Source: Rippkaea orientalis PCC 8801
GTDB taxonomy: Bacteria; Cyanobacteriota; Cyanobacteriia; Cyanobacteriales; Microcystaceae
DNA: 64,000 bases
Assembly (NCBI RefSeq): GCF_000021805.1
Contig: NC_011726.1
Coordinates: 4,124,097 to 4,188,096 of the forward strand
Direction of reading: 5' to 3'
This document shows, in pieces, positions 46,306-54,367 of the stretch (its first letter is position 1; each line of letters starts with the position of its first letter). The position numbers were made by a program, and so were the translations under genes. The notes beneath the pieces are model-generated. The model had not been told where the DNA came from and did no database searches. It was given only the letters and a program-made list of their open reading frames with translations.

Positions 46306-46518
46306 ATGACTACTCAAACCCTAACTCGCTCGTCTTCCGAAACAGCCCAAAACTCTGCCTCTAAATCCGATTTAAACACTTTAACTGCTCAGGGGAGTGC
46401 ATCCTATCAAGCGATACAGCAACTCAAATACTTACACCTACAACTAGAAATTGATGTTCTGCTACAGGAGTTACAAACGATTAAACAAAACAAGCAAGCG
46501 AGTATCACCCATTCCTAG
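46306..46518 (+). CDS. Small conserved-type hypothetical protein
   Basis: A 70-residue protein with a Ser/Thr/Asn-rich N-terminal half and a helical C-terminal half (SYQAIQQLKYLHLQLEIDVL, LQELQTIKQNKQ) likely to form a coiled coil. A good sigma-70 promoter precedes it. No function can be assigned. Confidence 0.6.
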   Translation: MTTQTLTRSSSETAQNSASKSDLNTLTAQGSASYQAIQQLKYLHLQLEIDVLLQELQTIKQNKQASITHS

Positions 46519-46644
46519 AAATATTTCAGATGATATAGTGCTACGCACTAGGGAATAGGGAATAGGGAATAGGCAATAGTAAGTTATCGCAAGGTTTCAA
46601 CCCTTACTAATGTCCTAATCTTTTTTTGTACTGTTATAATAACT

Positions 46645-46676
46645 TCAAAAATACAAGGCAGGAAAGTTCCTGCCTT
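46645..46676 (-). terminator. Rho-independent terminator of psaL
   Basis: On the minus strand AAGGCAGGA, an ACTT loop and TCCTGCCTT form a perfect 9-bp stem followed by GTATTTTTG. It lies 55 bp after the psaL stop. Confidence 0.65.
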
Positions 46677-46731
46677 AACTGTGAACCGCGCACTTAAGCT
46701 AGTGGGGTTTTCAGCCGTATTTCTTATAATT

Positions 46732-47226
46732 TTAGCTTACAGACCAAACGCCCTTAACGACCTCTTGTAGGATTTCTAAATGAGGGGTTTGACACAGGAG
46801 ATAGGCGAAAAAGGCACCGCCACAGCCACCAATGAAGAAGCCGTTCGCAAATTCTCCCCAACCTTCAGAAGTACCGAGATCTTCAGGGACTTCGGGAGTG
46901 GTCAAAGTTTCCGTCGGTTTAGTAACTCCTACAGAAGCATACATGGATAAAGCAATGGTCAAAATTGAAACCAGACCCACAGTGGCTAACAGTCCGGCGG
47001 TAGCAGCATAGTCAGTGCTCCGTAACGGTCCTAAAATGGCAAGGGGTCCATAGAGGAAATAGCCATGGGCCATGCCTACTTCTAGACCGCGACGGTTCGC
47101 GGATAACCCTTTGCGGTAAGCAGGTAAGTTTCTGATAAAAGCGAGGGAGAACCCAGAAGAATTAAGAGGAGTGGCGAGGTTGCCAACTTGAGGATCTCCA
47201 CCATGCTGAATTGCGTCTATGGTCAT
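46732..47226 (-). CDS. psaL: Photosystem I reaction center subunit XI
   Basis: PsaL holds the PSI trimer together and binds chlorophyll in the thylakoid membrane. The protein contains GDPQVGNLATPLNSSGFSLA, ANRRGLEVGMAHGYFLYGPL, LGPLRSTDYAATAGLLATVG and the C-terminal GFFIGGCGGAFFAYLL. Two to three membrane helices are visible. I start at ATG 47226 (TIDAIQHGGDP, 164 residues); a GTG 48 bp upstream would add 16 residues. psaI is divergent, ~170 bp away, the usual cyanobacterial pairing in loosened form. Confidence 0.95.
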   Translation of the reverse strand: MTIDAIQHGGDPQVGNLATPLNSSGFSLAFIRNLPAYRKGLSANRRGLEVGMAHGYFLYGPLAILGPLRSTDYAATAGLLATVGLVSILTIALSMYASVGVTKPTETLTTPEVPEDLGTSEGWGEFANGFFIGGCGGAFFAYLLCQTPHLEILQEVVKGVWSVS

Positions 47227-47345
47227 GTCAATCTCTGAATATAAGTTGTTAAACTTCCCTGAAGTATATTTCACTGTAGCCCCTTTATTAGCCCCTCTTG
47301 GCTCAGAATGTTAAGAATCTTTATAATTGAAGCATTAGGACGGGC

Positions 47346-47373
47346 TTGCCAGTAAGATTCATGGTGTTACACT
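47346..47373 (+). promoter_or_regulatory. Candidate psaI promoter
   Basis: TTGCCA (47346-47351) and TACACT (47368-47373) at 16-bp spacing, 27 bp before the psaI ATG. An AACAGGA Shine-Dalgarno-like site precedes the start. Confidence 0.45.
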
Positions 47374-47399
47374 CTAGATTAAAAAAACAGGACCATAAC

Positions 47400-47513
47400 A
47401 TGATTGGTAACTACGCAGCTTCCTATTTACCAGTGATTTTCGTTCCTTTAATGGCTGTCCTCGCTTTTACTGTGATGGGTCTTTTATTCATTTATGTTGA
47501 AAGCGAAGCCTAA
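47400..47513 (+). CDS. psaI: Photosystem I subunit VIII
   Basis: This 37-residue single-helix protein starts [19 protein letters not shown] and ends [12 protein letters not shown], a clear PsaI. It stabilises the PsaL region of PSI trimers. It is divergent from psaL and is too short for routine gene finders. Confidence 0.9.
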   Translation: MIGNYAASYLPVIFVPLMAVLAFTVMGLLFIYVESEA

Positions 47514-47571
47514 AAGAGTCGGTTAGGGAACCTTAGTTTGAGCCCCTATAGCACACCCTCTCAAAGTTTAA

Positions 47572-47599
47572 GTAGGGGTCAACGGTGGTTGACCCCTAC
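47572..47599. repeat. 28-bp palindromic interspersed repeat, near-perfect copy
   Basis: GTAGGGGTCAACGGTGGTTG then ACCCCTAC; differs from the perfect palindrome at 26843 only at the centre. Confidence 0.8.
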
Positions 47600-47697
47600 A
47601 TGACAAGGTTCGGATCACGAATGTCCTAACCTTAATGGGTCATACTATAGCTGTGACCCTAAGAGGAGAACCGATAACTTCGTTAAACGTTGAAAAG

Positions 47698-47733
47698 TAG
47701 TTAGCGAATGCAACTCGCTAACTATTTTTTTTC
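47698..47733 (+). terminator. Strong hairpin with T8 tract
   Basis: TAGTTAGCGA pairs with TCGCTAACTA around ATGCAAC-type loop bases, followed by eight T residues. It is 185 bp after psaI; it may end the psaI transcript or an unseen small RNA in this gap. Confidence 0.65.
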
Positions 47734-47746
47734 TTGAGGCGATGGT

Positions 47747-48127
47747 TTACCAATGCCAAACTTGCTGGTACTGTTCAAATAAACTGGGTAATTCGTGACG
47801 AGACAATTTTTCAATCCCTCCGAGTAATTGAGCTTCTGGAATACCCCTGATGGTGATATCTTCTGCGATCGCGTAAACTTTGATCCCTGCGTCTAATGCC
47901 TGTTGTAAATCTTGGTCTACTTTCGCCGGACAAGTTTGTTGCCAAGACCCCAAGGTTAACCCGTCATTGCCTTGTCCACTCACGGCATAATTGACGGCAT
48001 TTCCCTTTAATAAGATATCGACTTCACCCCCTGCGGTTTTCAACACTTGAACGATCCAAATAGCGGGATCATCTTGTTCTTCTACGATACAACGATAGGC
48101 TGATTCAATAATTTGTAGTGCTTTCAT
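47747..48127 (-). CDS. DsrE/TusB-like sulfur-relay family protein
   Basis: The 126-residue protein has a DsrE-like fold pattern: KALQIIESAYRCIVEEQDDP, EVDILLKGNAVNYAVSGQGN, GIKVYAIAEDITIRGIPEAQ. It is the third member of a run of three small DsrE-type genes on the minus strand (15-bp gap). By analogy with DsrEFH/TusBCD, the three may form a hetero-oligomer that passes sulfur or senses redox state. Confidence 0.7.
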   Translation of the reverse strand: MKALQIIESAYRCIVEEQDDPAIWIVQVLKTAGGEVDILLKGNAVNYAVSGQGNDGLTLGSWQQTCPAKVDQDLQQALDAGIKVYAIAEDITIRGIPEAQLLGGIEKLSRHELPSLFEQYQQVWHW

Positions 48128-48142
48128 GGGTTGTTTTTTCTC

Positions 48143-48553
48143 CTATCTTGTCCCGATCACTAAGGTTGAGATTGACTGAGTTGTCCATTCCCAAAAGTCT
48201 TTTGGTCCACCACGATGACAGCCTTCTATGGCTTCTTGGACTCCTCTTTCATCGACACACAGACCACAATTGATCCAATCAAATTGACAGCCTTTTTCTT
48301 TGGCTTTTTCTTGTAAGGCTGAGATCCAATCTTTGGTTAAGGGATGATTTTCTTCTTCAAACGTTCGTCCATGAATGCTATTAGCATGGGGTTTTTGATG
48401 GGCAAAAGCTAAAGAAACTCCCCCTTCATAGGCAAAAACATTAACATTATATCCCTTCTCTAAAGCAGCATCCATCATCCTAAATGCTGTTGTTGTTCTC
48501 TGTTGTTCAAAGGGAGCATCCATTAATAAAAATGTCAAAGTTGTTGTACTCAT
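48143..48553 (-). CDS. DsrE/DsrF-like protein with conserved Cys (TusD-like)
   Basis: The 136-residue protein begins LTFLLMDAPFEQQRTTTAFR and reads NVNVFAYEGGVSLAFAHQKP, the DsrE/TusD layout. Cys residues in CQFDWINCGLCVDERG near residue 95-105 correspond in position to the active-site Cys of DsrE/TusD that carries persulfide. Middle gene of a three-gene cluster. Confidence 0.75.
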   Translation of the reverse strand: MSTTTLTFLLMDAPFEQQRTTTAFRMMDAALEKGYNVNVFAYEGGVSLAFAHQKPHANSIHGRTFEEENHPLTKDWISALQEKAKEKGCQFDWINCGLCVDERGVQEAIEGCHRGGPKDFWEWTTQSISTLVIGTR

Positions 48554-48574
48554 TGTCGTTAATTATCCTCTTTT

Positions 48575-48895
48575 TTAAAGCCACAGGGTTTTTTGTCCTT
48601 CTCCCATTGCTTCAACAATGGAAGTTATGTTAGAAACTTGGATCGTTGAGCTCATTTGTGCGGGTTCAATTCCTCTTTCTTCGAGGGAAAAGTCATCGGC
48701 TAAAACTTTGACGGGACTAATATTGACTAACTCAGAGGGGATAATTGATGAACGGGTTGCTAATACGCCATTTTCTACTAAAAATAAGGTTACTTCATGG
48801 CCTGATTTCGCTAAATCAGACGCGAGTTGATAATTATATTTAACCTCTGTAGACTCAAAAGGACTTTTTGACTCAATTAAAAAGTATTGACTCAT
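48575..48895 (-). CDS. DsrE-like small protein
   Basis: A 106-residue protein (YFLIESKSPFESTEVKYNYQ, LAKSGHEVTLFLVENGVLAT) with the DsrE/DsrF fold pattern. It is the first gene of the three-gene cluster, 21 bp upstream of the next. It lacks cysteines, so it may be a structural subunit. Confidence 0.7.
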   Translation of the reverse strand: MSQYFLIESKSPFESTEVKYNYQLASDLAKSGHEVTLFLVENGVLATRSSIIPSELVNISPVKVLADDFSLEERGIEPAQMSSTIQVSNITSIVEAMGEGQKTLWL

Positions 48896-49059
48896 GGACT
48901 ATTAAATTATAATGACACTACACATCTTTTACGATAGGTTTAAATTGAGGTTAATGACAAGAAATTAACCCTTTCTTTAGCTAAGCCACAAACATTAATT
49001 TTTCCTAAAGCTTTTCTCGTGTTTTTTTATCGAAATAATAGGGTCTAATACCTGGCTTT

Positions 49060-49160
49060 CTAAAGCGAAAAGTTGTTGAAGTGAGGTATAAATCCTGGTT
49101 ACAAAAACAACTTGTGTACGGGCTTGATATTATTAAGCCCCTACTGACTTGGTGACTTCG
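49060..49160. repeat. Interspersed repeat, copy 1, ending at the uspA stop codon
   Basis: CTTTCTAAAGCGAAAAGTTG through GGGCTTGATATTATTAAGCCCC to CTGACTTGGTGACTTCG. A diverged copy occupies about 53520-53623. Both copies end at TTAA, which is the minus-strand stop codon of the adjacent gene. Confidence 0.75.
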
Positions 49161-49655
49161 TTAATTGGGGGGTTGTACAATTAACACTGAACACGGGGCA
49201 TGATGTAAGACATAATTGCTAACACTTCCTAAGACGAGTTCTTTGAGTCCTGATAACCCTCGATGTCCGATAACAATCAAATCGGCTTTCCATTCACTGG
49301 CAACCTGACAAATCATTTTTCCAGGGGTTCCGGGAATTTGTTGATAGTCTGTTTGAACTCCTAATTTAGTTGCTTCTTCGCTGTGAGACCCTAACATATT
49401 GAGTCCAGTTTGTTTAAATTCTTCCCATTCTTCTCGCCAAGTTTCTAAAGTTAAATCATTTCCGGCAGCAGGATAGATTTGTTTTAAGTCAACAGGAATA
49501 GGTAAAGGGCTATTCTCTTCTTCTCCAGAGAGTACATGAAGTAACATTAATTTAACGTTATTATGCTTATTGGGTAAGGCTAGGGATAGGGCATTTTTAA
49601 AGACTTCTTGCCCCATTTCTGACATATCTATTGCAACGAGAATTTTATGATACAT
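49161..49655 (-). CDS. Universal stress protein (UspA family)
   Basis: The 164-residue protein begins KILVAIDMSEMGQEVFKNAL and ends with the nucleotide-binding pattern ADLIVIGHRGLSGLKELVLG, SVSNYVLHHAPCSVLIVQ. The G-2x-G-9x-G(S/T) motif predicts ATP binding. Role in stress response inferred from family. Confidence 0.92.
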   Translation of the reverse strand: MYHKILVAIDMSEMGQEVFKNALSLALPNKHNNVKLMLLHVLSGEEENSPLPIPVDLKQIYPAAGNDLTLETWREEWEEFKQTGLNMLGSHSEEATKLGVQTDYQQIPGTPGKMICQVASEWKADLIVIGHRGLSGLKELVLGSVSNYVLHHAPCSVLIVQPPN

Positions 49656-49736
49656 AAGATTAGTGAATAGTTTATAGTTATTAAAAAATTAGTAGGGTGA
49701 TCAATGCCCACGAAAATCTAAAATATCTATATAGCA

Positions 49737-51041
49737 TTATTTTAAGCTATCTTCCATAAATTTTAAGGCTATTTTAAGATTAGCTTGTGTCCAAAGTAAG
49801 GGAACAACATCATTGGGGACATATTGACCTTTTTGTAAATAATGTAGTTCAGGACATTTTAATTCTCCTGCGGGACAATCTTTTGCGGTTAATTGTCCTA
49901 GTGATCGATTTAAGTACCAAGTTTGTTTTTCTAGATATTCTTCTTGGTGGGTTGCTTGAAATTTTAGTCCAAAAATAATCGATAAAATAGGATCAAAAAT
50001 ACACCATTGTGCTTCCTGATTTTCTTCAACTAAGGAGTCTCGAAAAGACAGATCTTCGCTAAAATCTATGGTTCTGGCTTCGGGGTCCAACTTTTCTTTA
50101 TAATCTGCTGCCCAAAAGGAGTCTCCTAAGTATCTTTTAATCCCATAATTGCCCTGTAAATGATTGATAACATTGTTGATGATTTGGTTTGATTGCTCTT
50201 CATTAACAACGTTTAAAGGATAAATTAAAAAGAGTAAAGCACTATCATAATTTCGTCTTTTTTGACCCTCTTGTATACACTCACAAGGCAGAATTGTCTC
50301 TAATTCTTCTCTGCCTTTTTGGATGAGGTTATCAAGAAAATCAAGGGTTATTTTTTGATCTTTATCATGAAAATTTTTTAATAAGTCAGGATGTTCGATT
50401 AACATTTCTTTAAAAGCAATTAAACTGGCAACAACAATCCCAATACTTGATGCTGCTATTTTTCGGGTTTCTTCCCAGTGTCCGCTATCTTCGTCTTGCC
50501 AATAATTAATCGTTTCAAAATACAAAGGAAATAAGGCTAAGGTTTTTAAATCTTCTACTGTTGGCGTTATTAGTTCTTCTTTAACTAGCTTACAATAGAA
50601 CCATAAAAAGTATCCTAGGGCATCATTTTGAGCGTGTGACCATTGTTGATCAAGTTCGGCTAAATTGACCCCACAAAATCGAACATGGGGACGTTGCATC
50701 ACGTTTTCAGGGACAATTCTACTATTAATAATTTTTGCAAAGCGATGGTTATATCTGTGGAAATAGTTCATTAATGCTTGGGCATTTTTACAAGCAATCT
50801 CAAATTTTTCTAACACATAATGAGCGTGAGCAACATGAATATTATCTCTCACCCATACACTTGTATAACCTGTATATTCTGCATTTTCTGTAAGAATTGC
50901 TGCGGAAAATAAGCTACTTTCTAGACAAGGAAAATTAAAGGTATTTTGGTCTTCTAGAAATTTAGATAAAATCTTGATTTGTTGTCGATTATATCGATAT
51001 TGAATTAAATCTAGTAGTTTTTCGTTGTTGATAATTAGCAT
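49737..51041 (-). CDS. GH15 / phosphorylase-kinase-alpha-like glycosidase
   Basis: The 434-residue protein has an (alpha/alpha)6-barrel pattern: SSLFSAAILTENAEYTGYTS, VWVRDNIHVAHAHYVLEKFE, HAQNDALGYFLWFYCKLV and SSIGIVVASLIAFKEM. The WVRD and QNDALGYFLW segments are typical of glucoamylase-like GH15 proteins and of phosphorylase kinase regulatory subunits. It probably acts on glycogen-type glucans or related sugars. The reaction is not certain. Confidence 0.8.
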   Translation of the reverse strand: MLIINNEKLLDLIQYRYNRQQIKILSKFLEDQNTFNFPCLESSLFSAAILTENAEYTGYTSVWVRDNIHVAHAHYVLEKFEIACKNAQALMNYFHRYNHRFAKIINSRIVPENVMQRPHVRFCGVNLAELDQQWSHAQNDALGYFLWFYCKLVKEELITPTVEDLKTLALFPLYFETINYWQDEDSGHWEETRKIAASSIGIVVASLIAFKEMLIEHPDLLKNFHDKDQKITLDFLDNLIQKGREELETILPCECIQEGQKRRNYDSALLFLIYPLNVVNEEQSNQIINNVINHLQGNYGIKRYLGDSFWAADYKEKLDPEARTIDFSEDLSFRDSLVEENQEAQWCIFDPILSIIFGLKFQATHQEEYLEKQTWYLNRSLGQLTAKDCPAGELKCPELHYLQKGQYVPNDVVPLLWTQANLKIALKFMEDSLK

Positions 51042-51087
51042 ATTAAAATCGTTTTTTGATTTGTGTGACTTTTTTGTTTAGGGTGGA

Positions 51088-51135
51088 TACTATACAGTAA
51101 CTAATTATTTGTCGTCTTAACCAATTAGTGTCATT
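51088..51135 (+). mobile_element. Solitary V-K CAST-like left end
   Basis: TATACAGTAACTAATTATTT, then GTCGTCTTAACCAATTAGTG. It matches the CAST-like end at 33132 over ~25 bp and is closer to known V-K left ends at ACAGT and TGTCGTC. No transposon genes follow; the MITE copy B lies 50 bp further on. Confidence 0.5.
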
Positions 51136-51187
51136 AGATTGATGAAGTTTTAAAACCTTTACCCCATAAGCATTTTGGCTAAATTAT

Positions 51188-51360
51188 CTTTCTTCTGTCA
51201 CTCTCGGAAAGATGATCGCTAAAAGTCTTATGACAACGAAACTTGAGCGATTTGACCAGAATTTTGATTTCTTAATAGAAAATAAGGTAGCGATCGCCCT
51301 TTTTGTAAGAGTTTTAGAGCTTAGAAATCATCAGGTTTCCCCCAGAGTGACAAAAGAGAG
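51188..51360. mobile_element. 173-bp MITE related to IS701, copy B
   Basis: Nearly identical to copy A (20548-20721), with ends CTTTCTTCTGTCACTCT and AGAGTGACAAAAGAGAG and a TTAT duplication at 51184-51187 and 51361-51364. The high identity implies recent mobility. Confidence 0.85.
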
Positions 51361-51535
51361 TTATTGTGCTTGTTAGTGTCTCATTCTTATTTGAAATAAC
51401 TATACAACATATAATCTGGTGGGTTACAGCACGGATCAAAGCTTATTGGTTTTTCGACAAAATCAAGCCCTTGCCTAACCCACTCTACGAAATATAAGAT
51501 TTTTTATCATCACAAGTACGGGAGAGCCTGAAAAC

Positions 51536-52231
51536 TTAACCCTCTCGTAATACATAACCCACCCCCCGAACCGTATGAATTAACCGCTTGTGTCCCTCAC
51601 TTTCTATCTTTAAACGCAAATAGCGAATATACACCTCAATGACATTAGATTCCCCTTGAAAATCGTAACCCCAAACATTCTCTAAAATTTTCTCTCGCGT
51701 GAGCACTTCTTTCGGATGAGACATCAAATATTTAAGCAATTCAAATTCCTTCATTGTTAAATCAATTGCCTTTTCCTTGAGAAACAATCGACGGGTACTT
51801 AAATCAAGAACTAAATCATCAAACTGAAGCTGTTCTTTAACCATTTGAGGGGGAGCTAAATAAAATTGAATCAGTTTAATTAAAGTCGGTCCATGATAGG
51901 GTTTTAATAAATAATCATCGGCTCCTGCTTCCAAACAAACCACCCGTTCTTCAACGGTTTCTTCTTCTAGAACCATAATAATCAAAATGTGACTATCGGC
52001 CTTTCTGAGCTGACGACACAAGGTTAACCCCGCCTTTCGAGAACGGTTACGATCAATCACCACCATTGCTGGTTGTCTGAGTTTAACCTCAGCGAAAGCT
52101 TGCACCGCATCAGGGATAATCACGGGAATATAACCAGCCTCGTCTAAATCAACTTTCACCCGTTCATTAAACGAATCATCGAGTTCAACCAGAAAAATAC
52201 AAGGATTGATAGCAGAGGTAAACATAGCCAT
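51536..52231 (-). CDS. OmpR/PhoB-type response regulator
   Basis: A 231-residue regulator. The receiver domain has the acidic pair in FLVELDDSFNER, the central Asp in MVVIDRNRSRKAG and Lys in YLLKPYHG. The output domain is a winged helix (LTMKEFELLKYLMSHPKEVL, NVIEVYIRYLRLKIE, IHTVRGVGYVLRE). The departures around the phospho-acceptor (no LxxDxxLPG) recall NblR-type regulators of stress acclimation, but I cannot confirm that. LptC-like gene lies 9 bp upstream on the same strand, suggesting cotranscription. Confidence 0.85.
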   Translation of the reverse strand: MAMFTSAINPCIFLVELDDSFNERVKVDLDEAGYIPVIIPDAVQAFAEVKLRQPAMVVIDRNRSRKAGLTLCRQLRKADSHILIIMVLEEETVEERVVCLEAGADDYLLKPYHGPTLIKLIQFYLAPPQMVKEQLQFDDLVLDLSTRRLFLKEKAIDLTMKEFELLKYLMSHPKEVLTREKILENVWGYDFQGESNVIEVYIRYLRLKIESEGHKRLIHTVRGVGYVLREG

Positions 52232-52240
52232 AAAATTAGA

Positions 52241-53419
52241 CTAACGTGAATTGGAGTTGAGGTCTTCGGGGAAAATTTCAGTAACAACTCTATCTTGTGG
52301 GTTGCCATGAACCACGATATTGTTGTTATGTAAGGTTCCAGTTGCTTTTTCTCCCGTCAGATTAAAGGGAGGATCACCCGCTTGTTCATAGATCACATTG
52401 CCCAGAGCTTCGATGGTTTGATCTTTAATATTCCAGGTTAGATCATTAGAATAAAGTTTGGACCCGTTAGCACGACCGCTTCCTTGAACACCACGGCGCA
52501 AATAGGCCATATTCTGAGGGAAATCGACCTGCGCTTCATTGCCAATAACAGTAACGCCCCGTTGATATTCAATCAATTTTACAGGTTTGCTACTGGTCAC
52601 TTGACGATCCTTATATTTCCAGAGAATTTCGTTAGTAGCGACTTGTAAAGGGGGTTCGAGGGATTTAAACTCAATATTTTTTTCCACTAGGACTTGTTTC
52701 GTTTTCAAGTTGACTTGAGCTTGGTTAGCCACCAGTTGATCGGTAATGGTTTTATCCTCAAAACGAACAACATTGAGTAAGCGATCGCCGATTACTTTAT
52801 CTTGGGGTACATCCCAAATCAAGTGTTCTGTTTTCAGTTGTAGGCGAGGATTTTTGGCTGTAGCGATAATATTGCCGATTAGTTCAAATTGTTGCTTTTT
52901 GGCGAAGTATTTGGCTTCTTTGGCCGTTGCTTCTAGTTGAGGATGGGAACCCCGGAGATTTTTGCGAACCATCAGCACCGAATCTTGTGGCCGCCATTCG
53001 ACTTCTTCGCTACGGATCACGGTGTTGTTACGGGGATCAACCGCGACGACGTTGTTTTTCAAAAGGATTTCCTGTCCATCTCGGTTAATTTCTCCTTGAT
53101 CGGCTTTAACCCGCAGGACAATTTTGCCATCTTGGTAAATATTGCCTTTGACTCCTGTTAATTGGGCTTTTTTGCGATCGGGACTATAGGCAGCTTCGTC
53201 AGTTTGAACTTTCCACAATATTTGTCCTTTGGGGTTGGCTTGTTCTAAGGTGGCATTATTGAGAATTAATCCACTTTCCACTTCAGCCGTTTCTTGCTGC
53301 TGGTTATTGGTATTTTGGGATTGATTAGACCCTTGACAGGCTACTAGGAAGCACAATAACACTATTACCCCTCCTTTTAAATAATTTTGGGGGGGTGAGG
53401 GATGGTTTGATTGAGTCAT
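52241..53419 (-). CDS. LptC-like lipopolysaccharide export protein
   Basis: The 392-residue protein has a lipoprotein-like signal (VIVLLCFLVACQGSN) and a periplasmic body of repeated LptA/LptC-type beta units (ILWKVQTDEAAYSPDRKKAQ, DQGEINRDGQEILLKNNVVA, RSEEVEWRPQDSVLMVRKNL, ATGTLHNNNIVVHGNPQDRV). It should form part of the bridge carrying LPS to the outer membrane. It is about twice the length of E. coli LptC, as is common in cyanobacteria. Confidence 0.85.
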   Translation of the reverse strand: MTQSNHPSPPQNYLKGGVIVLLCFLVACQGSNQSQNTNNQQQETAEVESGLILNNATLEQANPKGQILWKVQTDEAAYSPDRKKAQLTGVKGNIYQDGKIVLRVKADQGEINRDGQEILLKNNVVAVDPRNNTVIRSEEVEWRPQDSVLMVRKNLRGSHPQLEATAKEAKYFAKKQQFELIGNIIATAKNPRLQLKTEHLIWDVPQDKVIGDRLLNVVRFEDKTITDQLVANQAQVNLKTKQVLVEKNIEFKSLEPPLQVATNEILWKYKDRQVTSSKPVKLIEYQRGVTVIGNEAQVDFPQNMAYLRRGVQGSGRANGSKLYSNDLTWNIKDQTIEALGNVIYEQAGDPPFNLTGEKATGTLHNNNIVVHGNPQDRVVTEIFPEDLNSNSR

Positions 53420-53519
53420 GGGGGAGGAAGCTACTTAAGTCCAACCCCCTTACTCTATCTCAGTCAACAGGGAACAGACAACAGTAAACAGTTATCGGGA
53501 TAATTAGGGTCAAAAACTT

Positions 53520-53623
53520 GCCTTTTCAAAGCGATAAGTTGTTGGAAAGAAATAAATCAACGTTGTACAAAGGGCTTTTGTAGGGGCTTAATATTATTAA
53601 GCCCTTCTGACTTGGTGACTTCG
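53520..53623. repeat. Interspersed repeat, copy 2, ending at the NYN gene stop codon
   Basis: Shares TCAAAGCGA.AAGTTGTTG, GTAGGGGCTTAATATTATTA and CTGACTTGGTGACTTCG with copy 1 at 49060. It abuts the TTAA stop (53624-53626) of the NYN-domain gene. Confidence 0.75.
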
Positions 53624-54229
53624 TTAACGGGGTTTGTTGTTATCTAATATCCCTAGACCCGAAAAACTACTGTAGGACATATTCGGTTTGGGGCTTTTTT
53701 GGATGTCTTCTTTGATTTGATCGAGATCGATGTAGCGATCGGCTACGTTAATTAGGCTATCACTGGTCATGGAACGGAGACTCACGACTTCAATACGCGA
53801 TCCTCGGTAGCTCACGGCATCAGCCGCATAGGCTAAGTCTCCATCACCACTGACGATCACGGCGGTATCATAGGAACCGACTAAGGCCATGAGATCAACG
53901 GCAATTTCAACGTCTAAGTTGGCTTTTTTGGAGCCATCGGGGAGTTGGACGAGATCCTTGGCGATCACTCGGTAGCCATTGCGGCGCATCCACAATAGGA
54001 AACCTTGTTGCTTTTCGTTGGTACGGTCAACTCCAGTATAAAAGAACGCTCGTAATAAGCGAGAACCACCAGTTAAACGACAAAGCAACTTCGTATAATC
54101 AATTTCTATCCCTAGTTGGAGGGCTGCATAAAATAAATTAGAACCATCAATAAAAATAGCAACGCGGCCGCGATTTTCTAAAACTTGTTCTGGTGTAAAA
54201 ATAGCATCTTCTTCAAATTCTTCAAACAT
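53624..54229 (-). CDS. LabA-like NYN-domain protein
   Basis: The ~201-residue protein has a PIN-like NYN domain: RVAIFIDGSNLFYAALQLGI, KKANLDVEIAVDLMALVGSY and TAVIVSGDGDLAYAADAVSY, with the acidic residues expected of an RNase-like fold. LabA proteins affect circadian output in Synechococcus; other NYN proteins are RNases. I start at M 54229 (FEEFEEDAIFTPEQVLENRG); the upstream 36 codons are not conserved in style. Confidence 0.88.
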   Translation of the reverse strand: MFEEFEEDAIFTPEQVLENRGRVAIFIDGSNLFYAALQLGIEIDYTKLLCRLTGGSRLLRAFFYTGVDRTNEKQQGFLLWMRRNGYRVIAKDLVQLPDGSKKANLDVEIAVDLMALVGSYDTAVIVSGDGDLAYAADAVSYRGSRIEVVSLRSMTSDSLINVADRYIDLDQIKEDIQKSPKPNMSYSSFSGLGILDNNKPR

Positions 54230-54367
54230 TTGTTTTATTCCTGATTGGTGATGTAAAAGGGAAGGTTTATGAAAGGCAGTTGTTATGTCTGGCTTATATT
54301 TCATGATATTACTAATCACTAGAGGTGGACTAATCAAACAGTCTCCTTTGACTAAGTTTAGCCAGAT

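Noticed and set aside
46540-46580. GGGAATA tandem repeats
   Set aside because: Low-complexity intergenic repeat common in cyanobacteria; no coding or RNA signal.
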